Assembly (NCBI GenBank): GCA_013359215.1
Contig: JABWCH010000003.1
Location: 1-40,835 of the forward strand
Reading direction: 5' to 3'
Length of the DNA: 40,835 nt
From: Candidatus Brocadiia bacterium
GTDB taxonomy: Bacteria; Planctomycetota; Uabimicrobiia; Uabimicrobiales; JABWCH01
Shown: positions 33,216 to 40,835 of the stretch, in pieces
How the letters are laid out: each line of letters opens with the position of its first letter
How positions within the stretch are numbered: the stretch's first letter is position 1
The notes under the pieces: generated by a model
Told to the model about the DNA's origin: nothing
Seen by the model: the letters and a program-made list of their open reading frames with translations, nothing else
The model's database searches: none
Made by a program: the position numbers and the translations under genes

Positions 33216-34721
33216 TTGAATCCAAAAGTATACAATAAAATCTATCCTAAGCGAGGGATTCCTTTTTCTATTCAAGACTATCCCCTTTCTGTGAGAGAAC
33301 TTTGGGATCAAAAATGTAGAAATGTAGACGAGATCATTGCTGGCTTGCCTGGCAATTTTTCTTTTGCTACCTCTTTCTTAGGAGCGCAGGCACGTGGTTT
33401 TTTGAGGGCTTTGTCAAAAAGACAAAATTTCGAAAGTATTGAATTTTTTGCTTCTTTTTTCTTAGAGCCTTATGAATTTTTACAATGGCCTCAATCCAAG
33501 TATCGTACATTTTATTTTGGCCCTGTAGAGCGGTTGCTGAACAACACACTCAAAAAAACAGTGCATTTCGTCCCCAAGCAATATACCCAGGTAGATAGAG
33601 CTATCCTTCACTATGCACCACAATATTATATCCATACCGCAACAGTTCCTAATGAAGAAGGGTATGTAAACTTAGGGCTGAACAATGCCTCTGACGAGCC
33701 TTATTTAAGAGAGTGTGTCCGCGATCCTAATCGTAAAGTGATTTTAGAGATCAATTCGTATACTCCTTGGGTTCCAGGAAGCCCTGATATGGGAGAGCAT
33801 AAAGTCCACCTGTCAGAAGTGGATTTTGTTTATGAAAACCATGAGCCTCTTTTCCAGCTACCTGCAATGGAGCCTTCGGATGTAGAGAAAAGAATAGCAG
33901 AATATGCTTGCAAATACATAAAAGATGGTAGCGTAATCCAATTTGGGATTGGTGGAATACCCAACTATATCGCGACACAGATTACTTCCCTGCGTGATAT
34001 TGGACTCCACACCGAAATGCTGAGTGATGGTGTCATAGATCTTATCGAAAAGGGTGTTATAACCAACAAGCATAAAGAATTGTATCCTGGCATTTCTATT
34101 TGTGGATTTATTGCTGGTACAGACCGACTTTATGACTGGGTAGACAGAAATCCCTTGGTTTGGATTTTGCCTATTTGCCAGGTCAATGACCCCAGAGTTG
34201 TATCCAAGATGAAAAATTTTGTCAGCATCAATGCTGGCTTGATGATAGATTTCCAAGGCCAGGTTTGCTCTGAGGCTATTGGATTCAACCAATATAGCGG
34301 AACTGGAGGACAATTTGAGTTTGTTCAGGGGGCCAATCTATCGCCTGGAGGCAAGTCTGTAATTTGCATTAAATCTTCTGCCATGGTTAAAGAAAAACCC
34401 GTTAGCAATATCTTGTCCCATCTACCTCCTGGTGCAAGCGTAACTGTACCTCGATTTTTTACAGATACAGTGATAACAGAACATGGAGTTGCAGAAATTT
34501 TGCATGAGTCCAAAATAGAAAGAACCAATTCTTTAATCAAAATAGCAAATCCTCTTTTTAGAGAAAATTTAGTGGAAGAAGCAAAAAAACTTTCTTTGTG
34601 GGAAGCAACCCAAGGCTTTGATACAATATCCCAAAAAGTTCTTTATAAAAGCATAGGTCGCCTCTCTAAAATTAAAAAAAGGCTTTCTTTAAAATATTGG
34701 ATATCACGTTTGCTAAAATGA
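33216..34721 (+). CDS. Acetyl-CoA hydrolase/transferase family CoA-transferase
   Basis: This protein is about 501 residues long. The family phrases are clear: ATVPNEEGYVNLG, the oxyanion/CoA loop GIGGIPNYIA, the catalytic glutamate in HTEMLSDG (E267), NPLVWILP, SINAGLMIDFQGQVCSEAIG, GTGGQFEFVQGA, SPGGKSVICIKSS and ITEHGVAEI. This fits the 4-hydroxybutyrate/butyryl/acetate CoA-transferase group. It moves CoA between acyl-CoA and a carboxylate such as acetate in fermentative or storage metabolism. The substrate cannot be settled by reading alone. TTG at 33216 has AGGAG seven bases upstream, whereas the ATG at 33186 has none and lies only 16 bases after the tRNA; the TTG is chosen. It may share the tRNA's transcript. 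Confidence 0.85.
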   Translation: MNPKVYNKIYPKRGIPFSIQDYPLSVRELWDQKCRNVDEIIAGLPGNFSFATSFLGAQARGFLRALSKRQNFESIEFFASFFLEPYEFLQWPQSKYRTFYFGPVERLLNNTLKKTVHFVPKQYTQVDRAILHYAPQYYIHTATVPNEEGYVNLGLNNASDEPYLRECVRDPNRKVILEINSYTPWVPGSPDMGEHKVHLSEVDFVYENHEPLFQLPAMEPSDVEKRIAEYACKYIKDGSVIQFGIGGIPNYIATQITSLRDIGLHTEMLSDGVIDLIEKGVITNKHKELYPGISICGFIAGTDRLYDWVDRNPLVWILPICQVNDPRVVSKMKNFVSINAGLMIDFQGQVCSEAIGFNQYSGTGGQFEFVQGANLSPGGKSVICIKSSAMVKEKPVSNILSHLPPGASVTVPRFFTDTVITEHGVAEILHESKIERTNSLIKIANPLFRENLVEEAKKLSLWEATQGFDTISQKVLYKSIGRLSKIKKRLSLKYWISRLLK

Positions 34722-34781
34722 TTTGTTTTTTCGTGTTAGCTGTAAAAATTAGAAAAAATTTATATTGTTTAGAAAAAAATC

Positions 34782-34810
34782 TTGCCAATTGAAAGAATAT
34801 TTTCTAAACT
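34782..34810 (+). promoter_or_regulatory. Promoter of the candidate RNA
   Basis: TTGCCA at 34782-34787 is followed after 17 bases by TAAACT at 34805-34810, placing a start near 34816, at the first base of the structured stretch. Confidence 0.55.
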
Positions 34811-34815
34811 AAAGG

Positions 34816-35085
34816 GCCTGGAAAAAAATAGTTGTTCCAACTGGCTAAGATAATTTTTTATCGTTTTCCAGGGAGTTGCCTGGGCTAGGCAATGTTCCAG
34901 GTAAGGTAATACTTTCACTGGCGGACTAAGGTTCTTTGAAAAAATCATTGTCCAAACTGCACAGGATTTTTATTTCTGGCAAGGAGTGAGGAAGGATAAG
35001 GTCAGAAACAAAAAAAGCAGGCAAGCTGGATAATTCTTTTTTTTAAGAGCCTAAAGCCCTTTGGTATTTAGCTCGTTATTTTTAT
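34816..35085 (+). ncRNA. Candidate structured non-coding RNA, class unknown
   Basis: In this gene-free gap, several nested pairings are visible. They are gataa-tttt-ttatc, ttgcct-gggct-aggcaa, caact with agttg, cctggaaaa with ttttccagg, and a possible closing gcctg near the 5' end with caggc near 35020. It has its own promoter-like element and ends in a hairpin plus T-rich stretch. I compared it by eye with SRP RNA, RNase P, tmRNA and 6S signatures and saw none of their conserved motifs. It could instead be the long leader of the exeA-like gene. Confidence 0.4.
35047..35085 (+). terminator. Terminator-like hairpin before the exeA-like gene
   Basis: gagcctaaa (35047-35055) pairs with tttagctc (35067-35074) with one bulge, followed by gttatttttatt. 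It would end the candidate RNA, or attenuate transcription into the gene at 35107. Confidence 0.5.
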
Positions 35086-35106
35086 TCGTTATTTTGAAGG
35101 TAAACT

Positions 35107-35934
35107 ATGTACGAAGCTTATTGGAATTTGAATGCAAAGCCCTTTCGCAATGCTGTTGATCGCAAATTTTTCTTTTATGGTGAAAGCTATGAAGAGGCTT
35201 ATTTGCGTCTTTTATACACCATAAATGAATCTAAAGGTTTGCTATTGCTGGTAGGCGAAGGTGGATGTGGCAAAAGCTTTATCAGTAAAATCTTTACAAA
35301 AGATATGCTAGAGCAAGGCCACAAAGTAGCGTTGGTTACAAATCCTGATCTCGAGCCTAAAGAATTTTTAGAAGAAGTACTATGTGAATTTGGTTTGGAT
35401 GCTTCTAATAAATCCAAGGGTGAGCTTTTAAGAGAACTAAAAAGATTTTTATTGGAATCTTTAAAACAAGGAAAGCATTCTGTTTTGATTGTGGATGAAG
35501 CACATTTAATTCAAAACGAAAAAACCTGGGAAGAAATAAGACTGCTTTTAAATATGGAAGAAGAGAATCGTCTTCTCCTGTCGATCATTATTTCAGGAAG
35601 ACCTACTGTTTTGGATTCAATACAGAAGATTCCCTCTCTTTATGAAAGAACAGGGTTACAATATCGGTTGAAACCTCTTAGCTGTCGTGAAACAGGTGAA
35701 TATATTTATTTCCGTATGGAAAAGGCAGGGTGTAGCAGAGAAATTTTTACTGCCGATGGAATTAAAGAGGTTTATGCGTATTCTGGTGGTATCCCCCGCA
35801 AGATCAATAATATTTGTGATCTGTCTTTATTGCTAGGCTATGGAGACAATTCTATTGTTGTTGACCAGGCTTTGGTTAAGAAGGCAAGCATTGATCTTAA
35901 AGGTATTTCTAACGACAGCAATTTTGAAAAATAA
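35107..35934 (+). CDS. ExeA/GspA-type AAA ATPase
   Basis: This 275-residue protein begins with the family phrase YWNLNAKPFRN. Walker A is GEGGCGKS (residues 50-57), Walker B VLIVDEAH (D130, E131), a sensor segment IISGRP follows, and YSGGIPRKINNICD ends the AAA domain. There is no membrane helix or peptidoglycan-binding domain such as full-length ExeA carries, so this is the short cytoplasmic form. Such ATPases are found with type II secretion, pilus and gliding systems, where ExeA helps assemble the secretin through peptidoglycan. Together with the PilB-type ATPase at 2109 it hints at an appendage or secretion machine in the organism. The start has GAAGG upstream. Confidence 0.85.
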   Translation: MYEAYWNLNAKPFRNAVDRKFFFYGESYEEAYLRLLYTINESKGLLLLVGEGGCGKSFISKIFTKDMLEQGHKVALVTNPDLEPKEFLEEVLCEFGLDASNKSKGELLRELKRFLLESLKQGKHSVLIVDEAHLIQNEKTWEEIRLLLNMEEENRLLLSIIISGRPTVLDSIQKIPSLYERTGLQYRLKPLSCRETGEYIYFRMEKAGCSREIFTADGIKEVYAYSGGIPRKINNICDLSLLLGYGDNSIVVDQALVKKASIDLKGISNDSNFEK

Positions 35935-36011
35935 TTTATGAAGCAAAATTTTTATTCAGAAGCACAATATTTGTGTATTTATGCTTTACAATCTAGGCAA
36001 GGGGAAAAAGA

Positions 36012-37058
36012 ATGCAAATTTCCCAAATTGTAAAAAAATGGCGAGAAAATTATAAAGAAGAGATTAAAGAGGAAAAAGATGCTTTCGTAAATATTGAAAA
36101 GCAAAGCAACCATATTTACAAGCATATTTCCCTAGGCTATGAAACAGAAAAAAAACAGTGGATAAAAAAACTGCCTGAGTTTATTCAACATCTTGATGAA
36201 TCACCTTCAAAGGCAAAGAATATCCAAGACATAGCATCCACCAAAAAGCAAGAGGAAGTTCGTCCTAAAAAGCAGGAAGAAGTCCGTCCCAAAAAGCAAG
36301 AGGAAGTTCGTCCTAAAAAGCAGGAAGAAGTCCGTCCTAAAAAGCAAGAGGAAGCTCTCGTAAAACCTAAAAAAGAAGCAGAGCCTATTCCTGTTGCTCC
36401 TGTAAAAGAAAAAGCACCTTCAGAAAAACTTCCTAGTGTACCTAATATTACTAATGTACCTAATGTCAAGAAAAGTTCTCCTCAAGAAGACGAATGGGAA
36501 CAAGCAAGACATGAGTTCACAAGAGGTATTTTTGAAGATACCGAAGGGTTTTCCTCTGCAAGTAATGAAAAATGGCAAGATACAAGAGAAAAGCAAGTTG
36601 CTCAAACTATCCAAAACGAAGATCCTGAAGACGATGAAATACCAGAAGTTTTCTCTAACAACTATTGGGATGTAGAAGAACCAGAAGATAGCCCTGAGTT
36701 CACAGAAGAAGAAGATTCTGATTTTGCAGATGACCTTCTTTGGGATAGCCAGGAAGAGGATGACCCAAGCGATTTTGACTCCATAGAAGACGAATTAGAT
36801 GAAAAAGAATCAGCTCCTTCTAACGTGGTAGATATACAGAACGACTCTGATTTTGAAAATCTAGAAAATCTTCTAAAGGGAATGGGAAAAGAAAGACCAG
36901 AAATAAAAGACCACCCAAGAGAATTTTATCCTAAAAAAAGAAAAAGAAACGACAACGACAAAAGAAACCAAAAAGACAAAAAGCAAAATAACAGACACCA
37001 AAATCACGATGAAAAGCCCTTTGGTGATTCCAAGAAGAAAAAATACAAATGGGATTGA
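36012..37058 (+). CDS. Highly charged, intrinsically disordered repeat protein
   Basis: This 348-residue protein has no recognised family. A helical basic/acidic N-terminus (about 1-75) precedes a tandem KKQEEVRP repeat (residues about 78-115). A Pro/Lys linker follows, then a strongly acidic middle (DDEIPEV, EEEDSDFADDLLWD) and a strongly basic C-terminus (KKRKRNDNDKRNQKDKKQNN). The last part could bind nucleic acid, and the acidic region could mask it. It lies 77 bases after the exeA-like gene in the same direction. Most of it is probably disordered. Function unknown. Confidence 0.7.
   Translation: MQISQIVKKWRENYKEEIKEEKDAFVNIEKQSNHIYKHISLGYETEKKQWIKKLPEFIQHLDESPSKAKNIQDIASTKKQEEVRPKKQEEVRPKKQEEVRPKKQEEVRPKKQEEALVKPKKEAEPIPVAPVKEKAPSEKLPSVPNITNVPNVKKSSPQEDEWEQARHEFTRGIFEDTEGFSSASNEKWQDTREKQVAQTIQNEDPEDDEIPEVFSNNYWDVEEPEDSPEFTEEEDSDFADDLLWDSQEEDDPSDFDSIEDELDEKESAPSNVVDIQNDSDFENLENLLKGMGKERPEIKDHPREFYPKKRKRNDNDKRNQKDKKQNNRHQNHDEKPFGDSKKKKYKWD
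36243..36356 (+). repeat. 24-bp tandem repeats encoding KKQEEVRP
   Basis: Units begin at 36243, 36267, 36291, 36315 and a partial one at 36339. Units 1 and 3 are identical, and units 2 and 4 differ by one base, so the array looks like a duplicated 48-bp pair. The period is in frame. Confidence 0.9.
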
Positions 37059-37090
37059 TCCTTGCTTTTCTGGGCTAGAGTTGGATTTTT

Positions 37091-37179
37091 TACAGGGATA
37101 TTGCCCTGACTATTATATTTCAGCCCTTTGGGCTAAAATTTGGAATATAGATTAAAGTGCATTTAGCACGAAAACTATT
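37091..37179 (-). repeat. REP-like double-hairpin repeat, copy C
   Basis: Read on the minus strand it matches copy A along its length. It contains the 20 bases identical to 2016-2035 (here 37140-37159, inverted), then agccc-aaa-gggct, then a degenerate second hairpin cagggcaatatccctg. It lies about 70 bases before rplM. Confidence 0.8.
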
Positions 37180-37248
37180 CATATTGAGAAAATCTTAATT
37201 TTTTTAAGATATTTTTATATATTGTTTATCATTTAGAAGGATTATAGA

Positions 37249-37689
37249 ATGCGAATTCAAAAAAGCTACATGGCACCATGCGACATGAAAAAACAATGGT
37301 ACTGTATAAATGGTGAAGGTCAAGTTTTAGGAAGATTAGCAGTAGAGGTGGCTAATATATTGATGGGCAAACACCGCCCTACATATACGCCTCATTTGGA
37401 TACTGGCGATTTTGTTGTTGTAACCAATTGCAAAAAAATCAAAGTAACAGGTAAAAAGCTCAGAGAAAAAGTTTACTATTCCTGGACTGGTTATCCTGGT
37501 GGACTTAGAACACAAACTTTGTTAGAGAAAAGTGAAAAGCATCCTACCGAACCTCTTTATTTGGCAGTTCGTCGTATGCTTCCCAAATCTACTTTGGGTC
37601 AACAAATGCTGACAAAGTTAAAATTGTATCCTGATGAACAACATCCTCATGCTGCTCAATGCCCCCAAGTTTGGAAAAATTTAAAATAA
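37249..37689 (+). CDS. rplM: 50S ribosomal protein L13
   Basis: This 146-residue protein has usual length for L13. Conserved phrases are WYCINGEGQVLGRLAVEVANILMGKH, PTYTPHLDTGDFVVVTN, KVTGKKLREKVYYSWTGYPGG and AVRRMLPKSTLGQQMLTKLKLYPDEQHPHAAQ. It binds 23S rRNA early in large-subunit assembly. It is followed 16 bases later by rpsI, the usual bacterial pair. AGAAGGA precedes the ATG. Confidence 0.98.
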   Translation: MRIQKSYMAPCDMKKQWYCINGEGQVLGRLAVEVANILMGKHRPTYTPHLDTGDFVVVTNCKKIKVTGKKLREKVYYSWTGYPGGLRTQTLLEKSEKHPTEPLYLAVRRMLPKSTLGQQMLTKLKLYPDEQHPHAAQCPQVWKNLK

Positions 37690-37705
37690 TAAGGAGTTTT
37701 TATAA

Positions 37706-38101
37706 ATGAGCGATTGTGAATTCTTTTGGGGTACAGGAAGAAGAAAAACTTCTGTAGCTCGCGTGCGCGTACAAAAAGGCACAGGGGAAATCAAAATCAA
37801 CAGACATAGCCTTGAAGAATATTTCCCTGTCGTAACGCACCGCCAGGAAGTTTTAGCACCTTTCATTGCTACAAATACAATGGGCAAATACGATGTTTTA
37901 GCCAACGTCAAAGGCGGAGGCCCAACAGGTCAATCTGGAGCTATCCTATTGGGAATAGCAAGAGCACTTTGCCTGATTACTCCTGCTTTGGAAGAAAAGC
38001 TTAGAGCCAATTCGTATCTTACCCGCGATAGCCGCATGAGCGAACGTAAAAAATACGGAAAGAGAAAAGCTCGCGCAAGCTATCAATTCTCTAAACGTTA
38101 A
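37706..38101 (+). CDS. rpsI: 30S ribosomal protein S9
   Basis: This 131-residue protein has the S9 phrases GTGRRKTSVARVRVQKGTG, INRHSLEEYFP, DVLANVKGGGPTGQSGAILLGIARAL, LTRDSRMSERKKYGKRKAR and the C-terminal SKR that reaches the P-site tRNA. It is the second gene of the rplM-rpsI operon and is followed by a strong terminator. AAGGAG precedes the ATG. Confidence 0.98.
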   Translation: MSDCEFFWGTGRRKTSVARVRVQKGTGEIKINRHSLEEYFPVVTHRQEVLAPFIATNTMGKYDVLANVKGGGPTGQSGAILLGIARALCLITPALEEKLRANSYLTRDSRMSERKKYGKRKARASYQFSKR

Positions 38102-38141
38102 AAACAATTTAGAGGTTTGTGGTATTTTGTATTGTATCTTT

Positions 38142-38174
38142 AACAAGGGTTCGTCTATAGGACGAACCCTTGTT
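38142..38174 (+). terminator. Terminator of the rplM-rpsI operon
   Basis: A perfect 14-bp stem, aacaagggttcgtc (38142-38155) with gacgaacccttgtt (38161-38174), has a 5-base loop. The T run is delayed (38189 onward), so termination may be imperfect. Confidence 0.7.
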
Positions 38175-38247
38175 AATTATGGGGTGGCATTTTTTTAGGC
38201 ATATAGGTTTATTAAATGTGTAAGCAATCTTAAAATTAGGATAGAAA

Positions 38248-39513
38248 ATGAGTATCTTTATTCAAAATGTGTTTTTGCGCGGCAAAAATACCAATGTGTA
38301 TGCAGAAAACAATCGCATTACCTATATCGGCGGAGAAACACGCAAGGCGGACATTTGCATTGATGGAAGCAATAAAGCCATTTTCCCCACATTGGTCAAT
38401 GGTCATACCCATGCTGCGATGTCTTTGTTCCGCGGCTATGGTGATGATATGCCTTTGCAAGAATGGCTATCTCAGAAAATATGGCCAGCCGAAGCAAAGC
38501 TAACACAAGAGGATGTATATTGGGGAACGAAACTTGCTTGTCTGGAAATGATAAAATCAGGAACAACTCTCTTCAATGATATGTACTGGCATTTTCATGG
38601 AACAGCCAGGGCTGTAGAAGAAATGGGATTAAGAGCTGTTGTTTGTAGCGTTTTCATCGATTTTTTCCAGGAGAGTAAAGCATCATCACAACAAAAAGAA
38701 AGCGAAACCTTGTATGCAGAATCTCGGCAGTATTCTTCTCGTATACAGTTTGGCCTTGGCCCGCACGCACTCTACACAGTATCAGGCAAAAGCCTTTCCT
38801 GGATTAAAGAATTTGCCATGGATAAAAACCTTCTGATCCATTTTCATCTGTCCGAAACACAGCAAGAAATAGAAGAATGCCTGAAAGCACACAATATGCT
38901 GCCTGTTGAATACCTGGATTCTTTAAATTTTCTATGTCCTCTCTTGGTTGCCTGCCATGCTGTTTATGTAGAAGATAAGGAACTAGACATTCTCAAAAAT
39001 AACAAAGTAAGCTTAGTTCATAATCCTACTTCTAATCTTAAATTAGGCGGAGGGAAAATATTCCGCTATCCGCAAATTAAAGACAGAAATATTCCTTTTT
39101 GTGTAGGGACTGACGGATGCGCATCCAACAATAATCTTTCTATGCTAGAAGCCATGAAGTTTGCTGCTTTGTTACAGAAATGGGCGCATAGAGACACCAC
39201 TTTGCTAAGTGCCCAGGAAATTTGGGAAACGGCAACAGAAAAAGCCCATCGAATTTTCCATGTTGATGCAGGAAAGATAGAAGTGGGCAAGCTGGCTGAT
39301 TTTATGCTAGTTGATAAGAAACATATTCTAATGATACCAGACCACAATACTATTTCTAATCTTGTCTATTCTGCTTCTCCTGGTGTTATAGACACAGTAG
39401 TATGTGATGGAAAAATTCTTATGGAAAAGGGAAAAGTGGATGGGGAAGAGGAAATCATTGCCAAAGCATCAGAAGTTGCTAAAAGAATTGCTTTTTCAGG
39501 AACTACCTTATGA
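38248..39513 (+). CDS. mtaD: MtaD-type amidohydrolase (methylthioadenosine/S-adenosylhomocysteine deaminase family)
   Basis: This 421-residue protein is of the TRZ/ATZ/MTA deaminase branch. Metal site: NGHTHAAMSLFRGYGDDMPLQEWL (H53, H55), FHLSET (H200), ACHAVYV (H237) and GTDGCASNNN (D289), all intact. The C-terminal beta-sandwich with ATEKAHRIFHVDAGKIEVGKLADF completes the fold. MtaD enzymes deaminate 5'-methylthioadenosine or S-adenosylhomocysteine in methionine salvage. Other purine or triazine deaminases share these motifs, so the exact substrate is inferred. It overlaps the next gene by four bases (ATGA). Confidence 0.88.
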   Translation: MSIFIQNVFLRGKNTNVYAENNRITYIGGETRKADICIDGSNKAIFPTLVNGHTHAAMSLFRGYGDDMPLQEWLSQKIWPAEAKLTQEDVYWGTKLACLEMIKSGTTLFNDMYWHFHGTARAVEEMGLRAVVCSVFIDFFQESKASSQQKESETLYAESRQYSSRIQFGLGPHALYTVSGKSLSWIKEFAMDKNLLIHFHLSETQQEIEECLKAHNMLPVEYLDSLNFLCPLLVACHAVYVEDKELDILKNNKVSLVHNPTSNLKLGGGKIFRYPQIKDRNIPFCVGTDGCASNNNLSMLEAMKFAALLQKWAHRDTTLLSAQEIWETATEKAHRIFHVDAGKIEVGKLADFMLVDKKHILMIPDHNTISNLVYSASPGVIDTVVCDGKILMEKGKVDGEEEIIAKASEVAKRIAFSGTTL

Positions 39514-40514
39514 AATGGTATTTAAAGACCTACTTTTTTCTATTTTTATTTTTCGCTTCTTGCCTGACTATAGGATGGCTTATTGTCCAGAAACAAAATA
39601 TTTCTGTTAGCACACCCTATATCGTTGGCTCTATATGGGATGTAGCAAACCAGGCGATTCCTGGAATTCCTGTTATGCTATACCCTAAATCCAGTGGCGA
39701 AGAAGATTGTATATATACTTCTATATCCAATAAAGGTGGCAAATTCTATATTCCCAGAGCGCATCCAGGCATCTACTATTTTACAACAATCATCGACAAA
39801 GAAAGACTTGTATTGCAGCCATTTCAGGTTTTAAAAGGAACACATCTTGTAGAGATGAAATTGATTTATGCTGGTACAGGAGAAAGCAAAAAACTAGTAC
39901 AAGAAACAGCACCCAAAACCATCCCTAAACCTCCTGAAACCAAAACACCTGAAGAAAACCCTTCGGAAAACAAAGGTGTGTTGGAAGGCCAGGTATACTT
40001 AGAAAAAATACCCCAGGAAAGCGGCTTTTTTTCTCTATCAGCCCAGAATTTAGAGAACCCCCAGTACAACCCTACCTTGAATATTTCTGTAGAAAGAGGC
40101 TTCTATAAGGTCTATTTGCCCCCTGGGCCATACCGCCTTACTGCCAACATGCAAGGCATTGTATCTCAAGGGCTAGAAGTATTCCTATTGGCAAACCAAT
40201 CAACGAAAATGGATCTCTACTTTGAAAAAGAAATCGTATCCAAAAAATCAGGAACTGATATTTCTATCACGGTAATTGATGCAAGCTGGACACCCCAGTT
40301 AGGAGCGCAAGTCATTTTAATGAAGACAGAGGGAAATTTTCAGAAAGAAGGCGAAACAGACGAAAACGGAGAAAAAATTTTCACTTCTATTCCTGAAGGC
40401 GAATACCAGGTAAAAGCCATATTCAACGGTCTAAAGGGGAGATGCGAACTCATTGAAAATGTAAGCATAGTCGAAGGCAAATTCATCAGCCTTGTCTTAC
40501 GAGAAACAGATTAG
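39510..40514 (+). CDS. Membrane-anchored protein with carboxypeptidase-regulatory-like domains
   Basis: This 334-residue protein has an N-terminal transmembrane segment (about residues 7-25, possibly a lipoprotein signal at ASC17), then beta-sandwich modules. The first, at about 35-110, reads GSIWDVANQAIPGIPVMLY...SISNKGGKFYIPRAHPGIYYF. A Pro/Lys/Thr linker and a second module (GVLEGQVYLEKIP...PGPYRLTA) follow. The third, at about 250-330, reads VIDASWTPQLGAQVILM...TDENGEKIFTSIPEGEYQV. These are CarboxypepD_reg/Big-type repeats that usually serve as extracytoplasmic binding or spacer domains. It is translationally coupled to the deaminase gene, but no shared pathway is obvious. Confidence 0.75.
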   Translation: MKWYLKTYFFLFLFFASCLTIGWLIVQKQNISVSTPYIVGSIWDVANQAIPGIPVMLYPKSSGEEDCIYTSISNKGGKFYIPRAHPGIYYFTTIIDKERLVLQPFQVLKGTHLVEMKLIYAGTGESKKLVQETAPKTIPKPPETKTPEENPSENKGVLEGQVYLEKIPQESGFFSLSAQNLENPQYNPTLNISVERGFYKVYLPPGPYRLTANMQGIVSQGLEVFLLANQSTKMDLYFEKEIVSKKSGTDISITVIDASWTPQLGAQVILMKTEGNFQKEGETDENGEKIFTSIPEGEYQVKAIFNGLKGRCELIENVSIVEGKFISLVLRETD

Positions 40515-40565
40515 GTATTTGTTCAAAAGTTTTTGTACCTATTGCAACATATTGATAAAAAATAA

Positions 40566-40647
40566 TTAACCGCAGAGGTGCAGGGGTCGCAGAGGAATTA
40601 TATAGTTATTTTTTTCTTCTCTGCGTTCTCTGTCTCTCTGCGGTTAA
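40566..40647. repeat. CCGCAGAG inverted-repeat hairpin
   Basis: ttaaccgcagag (40566-40577) is exactly inverted as ctctgcggttaa (40636-40647), with further gcagagg/ctctgcg words inside. A related ccgcagag word lies in the MITE-like element near 3955. The 40515-40835 gap holds this, the short repeat at 40742, and no gene that I can see. Confidence 0.6.
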
Positions 40648-40741
40648 ATCTTATCTCTTAAGAAGTTCAAAATTAAAGATTAATACAAAGACTTTTGAGC
40701 AGTTACCTAGCCAAAGATATAAAAAATACCGCAGAAGCTTG

Positions 40742-40760
40742 TATGAAACTTCAAGCAGCA
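40742..40760 (-). repeat. Short dispersed repeat TGCTGCTTGAAGTTTCATA (inverted)
   Basis: The reverse complement contains the word at 1604-1620 exactly and resembles 4156-4172. It may be an end of a larger element that continues past the window. Confidence 0.45.
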
Positions 40761-40835
40761 AGCGGGTTCTATCAAACGAAAAATAGCTTTATTTGAATCG
40801 TTCGCTTCGTGTAAGCCTTCTTTCAGGAATCAAAA

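Noticed and set aside
33074..34721. TGA stops nearby as recoded selenocysteine codons
   Set aside because: No gene here has recognisable homology continuing past a TGA, and the CoA-transferase is full length at its TGA.
34816..35085. Gap as SRP RNA, RNase P RNA or tmRNA
   Set aside because: The conserved SRP loop, RNase P core motifs, tRNA-like ends and a tag reading frame were all looked for and not found. It was kept only as an unclassified candidate.
36243..36356. Regular 24-bp repeats as a CRISPR array
   Set aside because: There are no spacers, the period is in frame, and the repeats encode a continuous KKQEEVRP peptide.

Overview
The window is AT-rich bacterial chromosome, densely coded on both strands, with no phage, insertion sequence or CRISPR array visible. 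The gene content suggests a Planctomycetota-like or related Gram-negative bacterium: several Hanks-type Ser/Thr kinases (one apparently fused to a formylglycine-generating-enzyme-like domain), many lipoproteins, a PEP-CTERM protein, a hopanoid-type HpnA epimerase, PilB and ExeA ATPases, and a selenocysteine tRNA. This placement is inference from gene families; no 16S gene is present.

Layout. (1) 1-4134: a ComEA-like DNA-binding protein, an Rsm22/METTL17-type methyltransferase and the PilB/GspE ATPase, separated by repeat-rich gaps made of ATTCGT/TTCGTG hairpins, a REP-like double hairpin and a 218-bp MITE-like element. (2) 4248-8348: a very large transmembrane Ser/Thr kinase with an acidic repetitive N-terminus and tandem repeats in its extracytoplasmic half. 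(3) 8491-18288, minus strand: a phosphoesterase lipoprotein, a TPR membrane protein, then a tight six-gene operon transcribed from about 18345 down to 11295. It encodes a PPP-like phosphatase, a WP-repeat lipoprotein, a coiled-coil lipoprotein, a large lipoprotein, a peptide-binding-type protein containing a PDZ domain, and HpnA. (4) 18577-25373, plus strand: a secreted M4 metalloprotease, a four-helix cytochrome b6-like protein lacking one haem ligand, a membrane pseudokinase, and a kinase with MshEN-like N-terminal motifs and a zinc ribbon. An A10 tract separates the last kinase from a downstream FGE-like reading frame. (5) 25415-32930: PEP-CTERM protein, an unassigned ATP-grasp-like protein, RmuC, a Wzt-like ABC ATPase, a lipoprotein, and a lipid- or carbohydrate-type esterase with a CBM48-like domain. 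(6) 33074-35934: tRNA-Sec, an acetyl-CoA hydrolase/transferase family enzyme, a candidate independent structured RNA with its own promoter and terminator, and an ExeA-type ATPase. (7) 36012-40514: a charged repeat protein, rplM-rpsI, an MtaD-type amidohydrolase and an anchored protein with carboxypeptidase-regulatory-like domains.

Together the window mixes housekeeping genes (L13, S9, tRNA-Sec, RmuC) with envelope, signalling and surface-appendage genes. The best candidates for undescribed biology are the degenerate cytochrome b plus pseudokinase pair, the lipoprotein/PDZ-binding-protein/HpnA operon, the kinase-FGE pair joined through a homopolymer, and the candidate RNA at 34816-35085.
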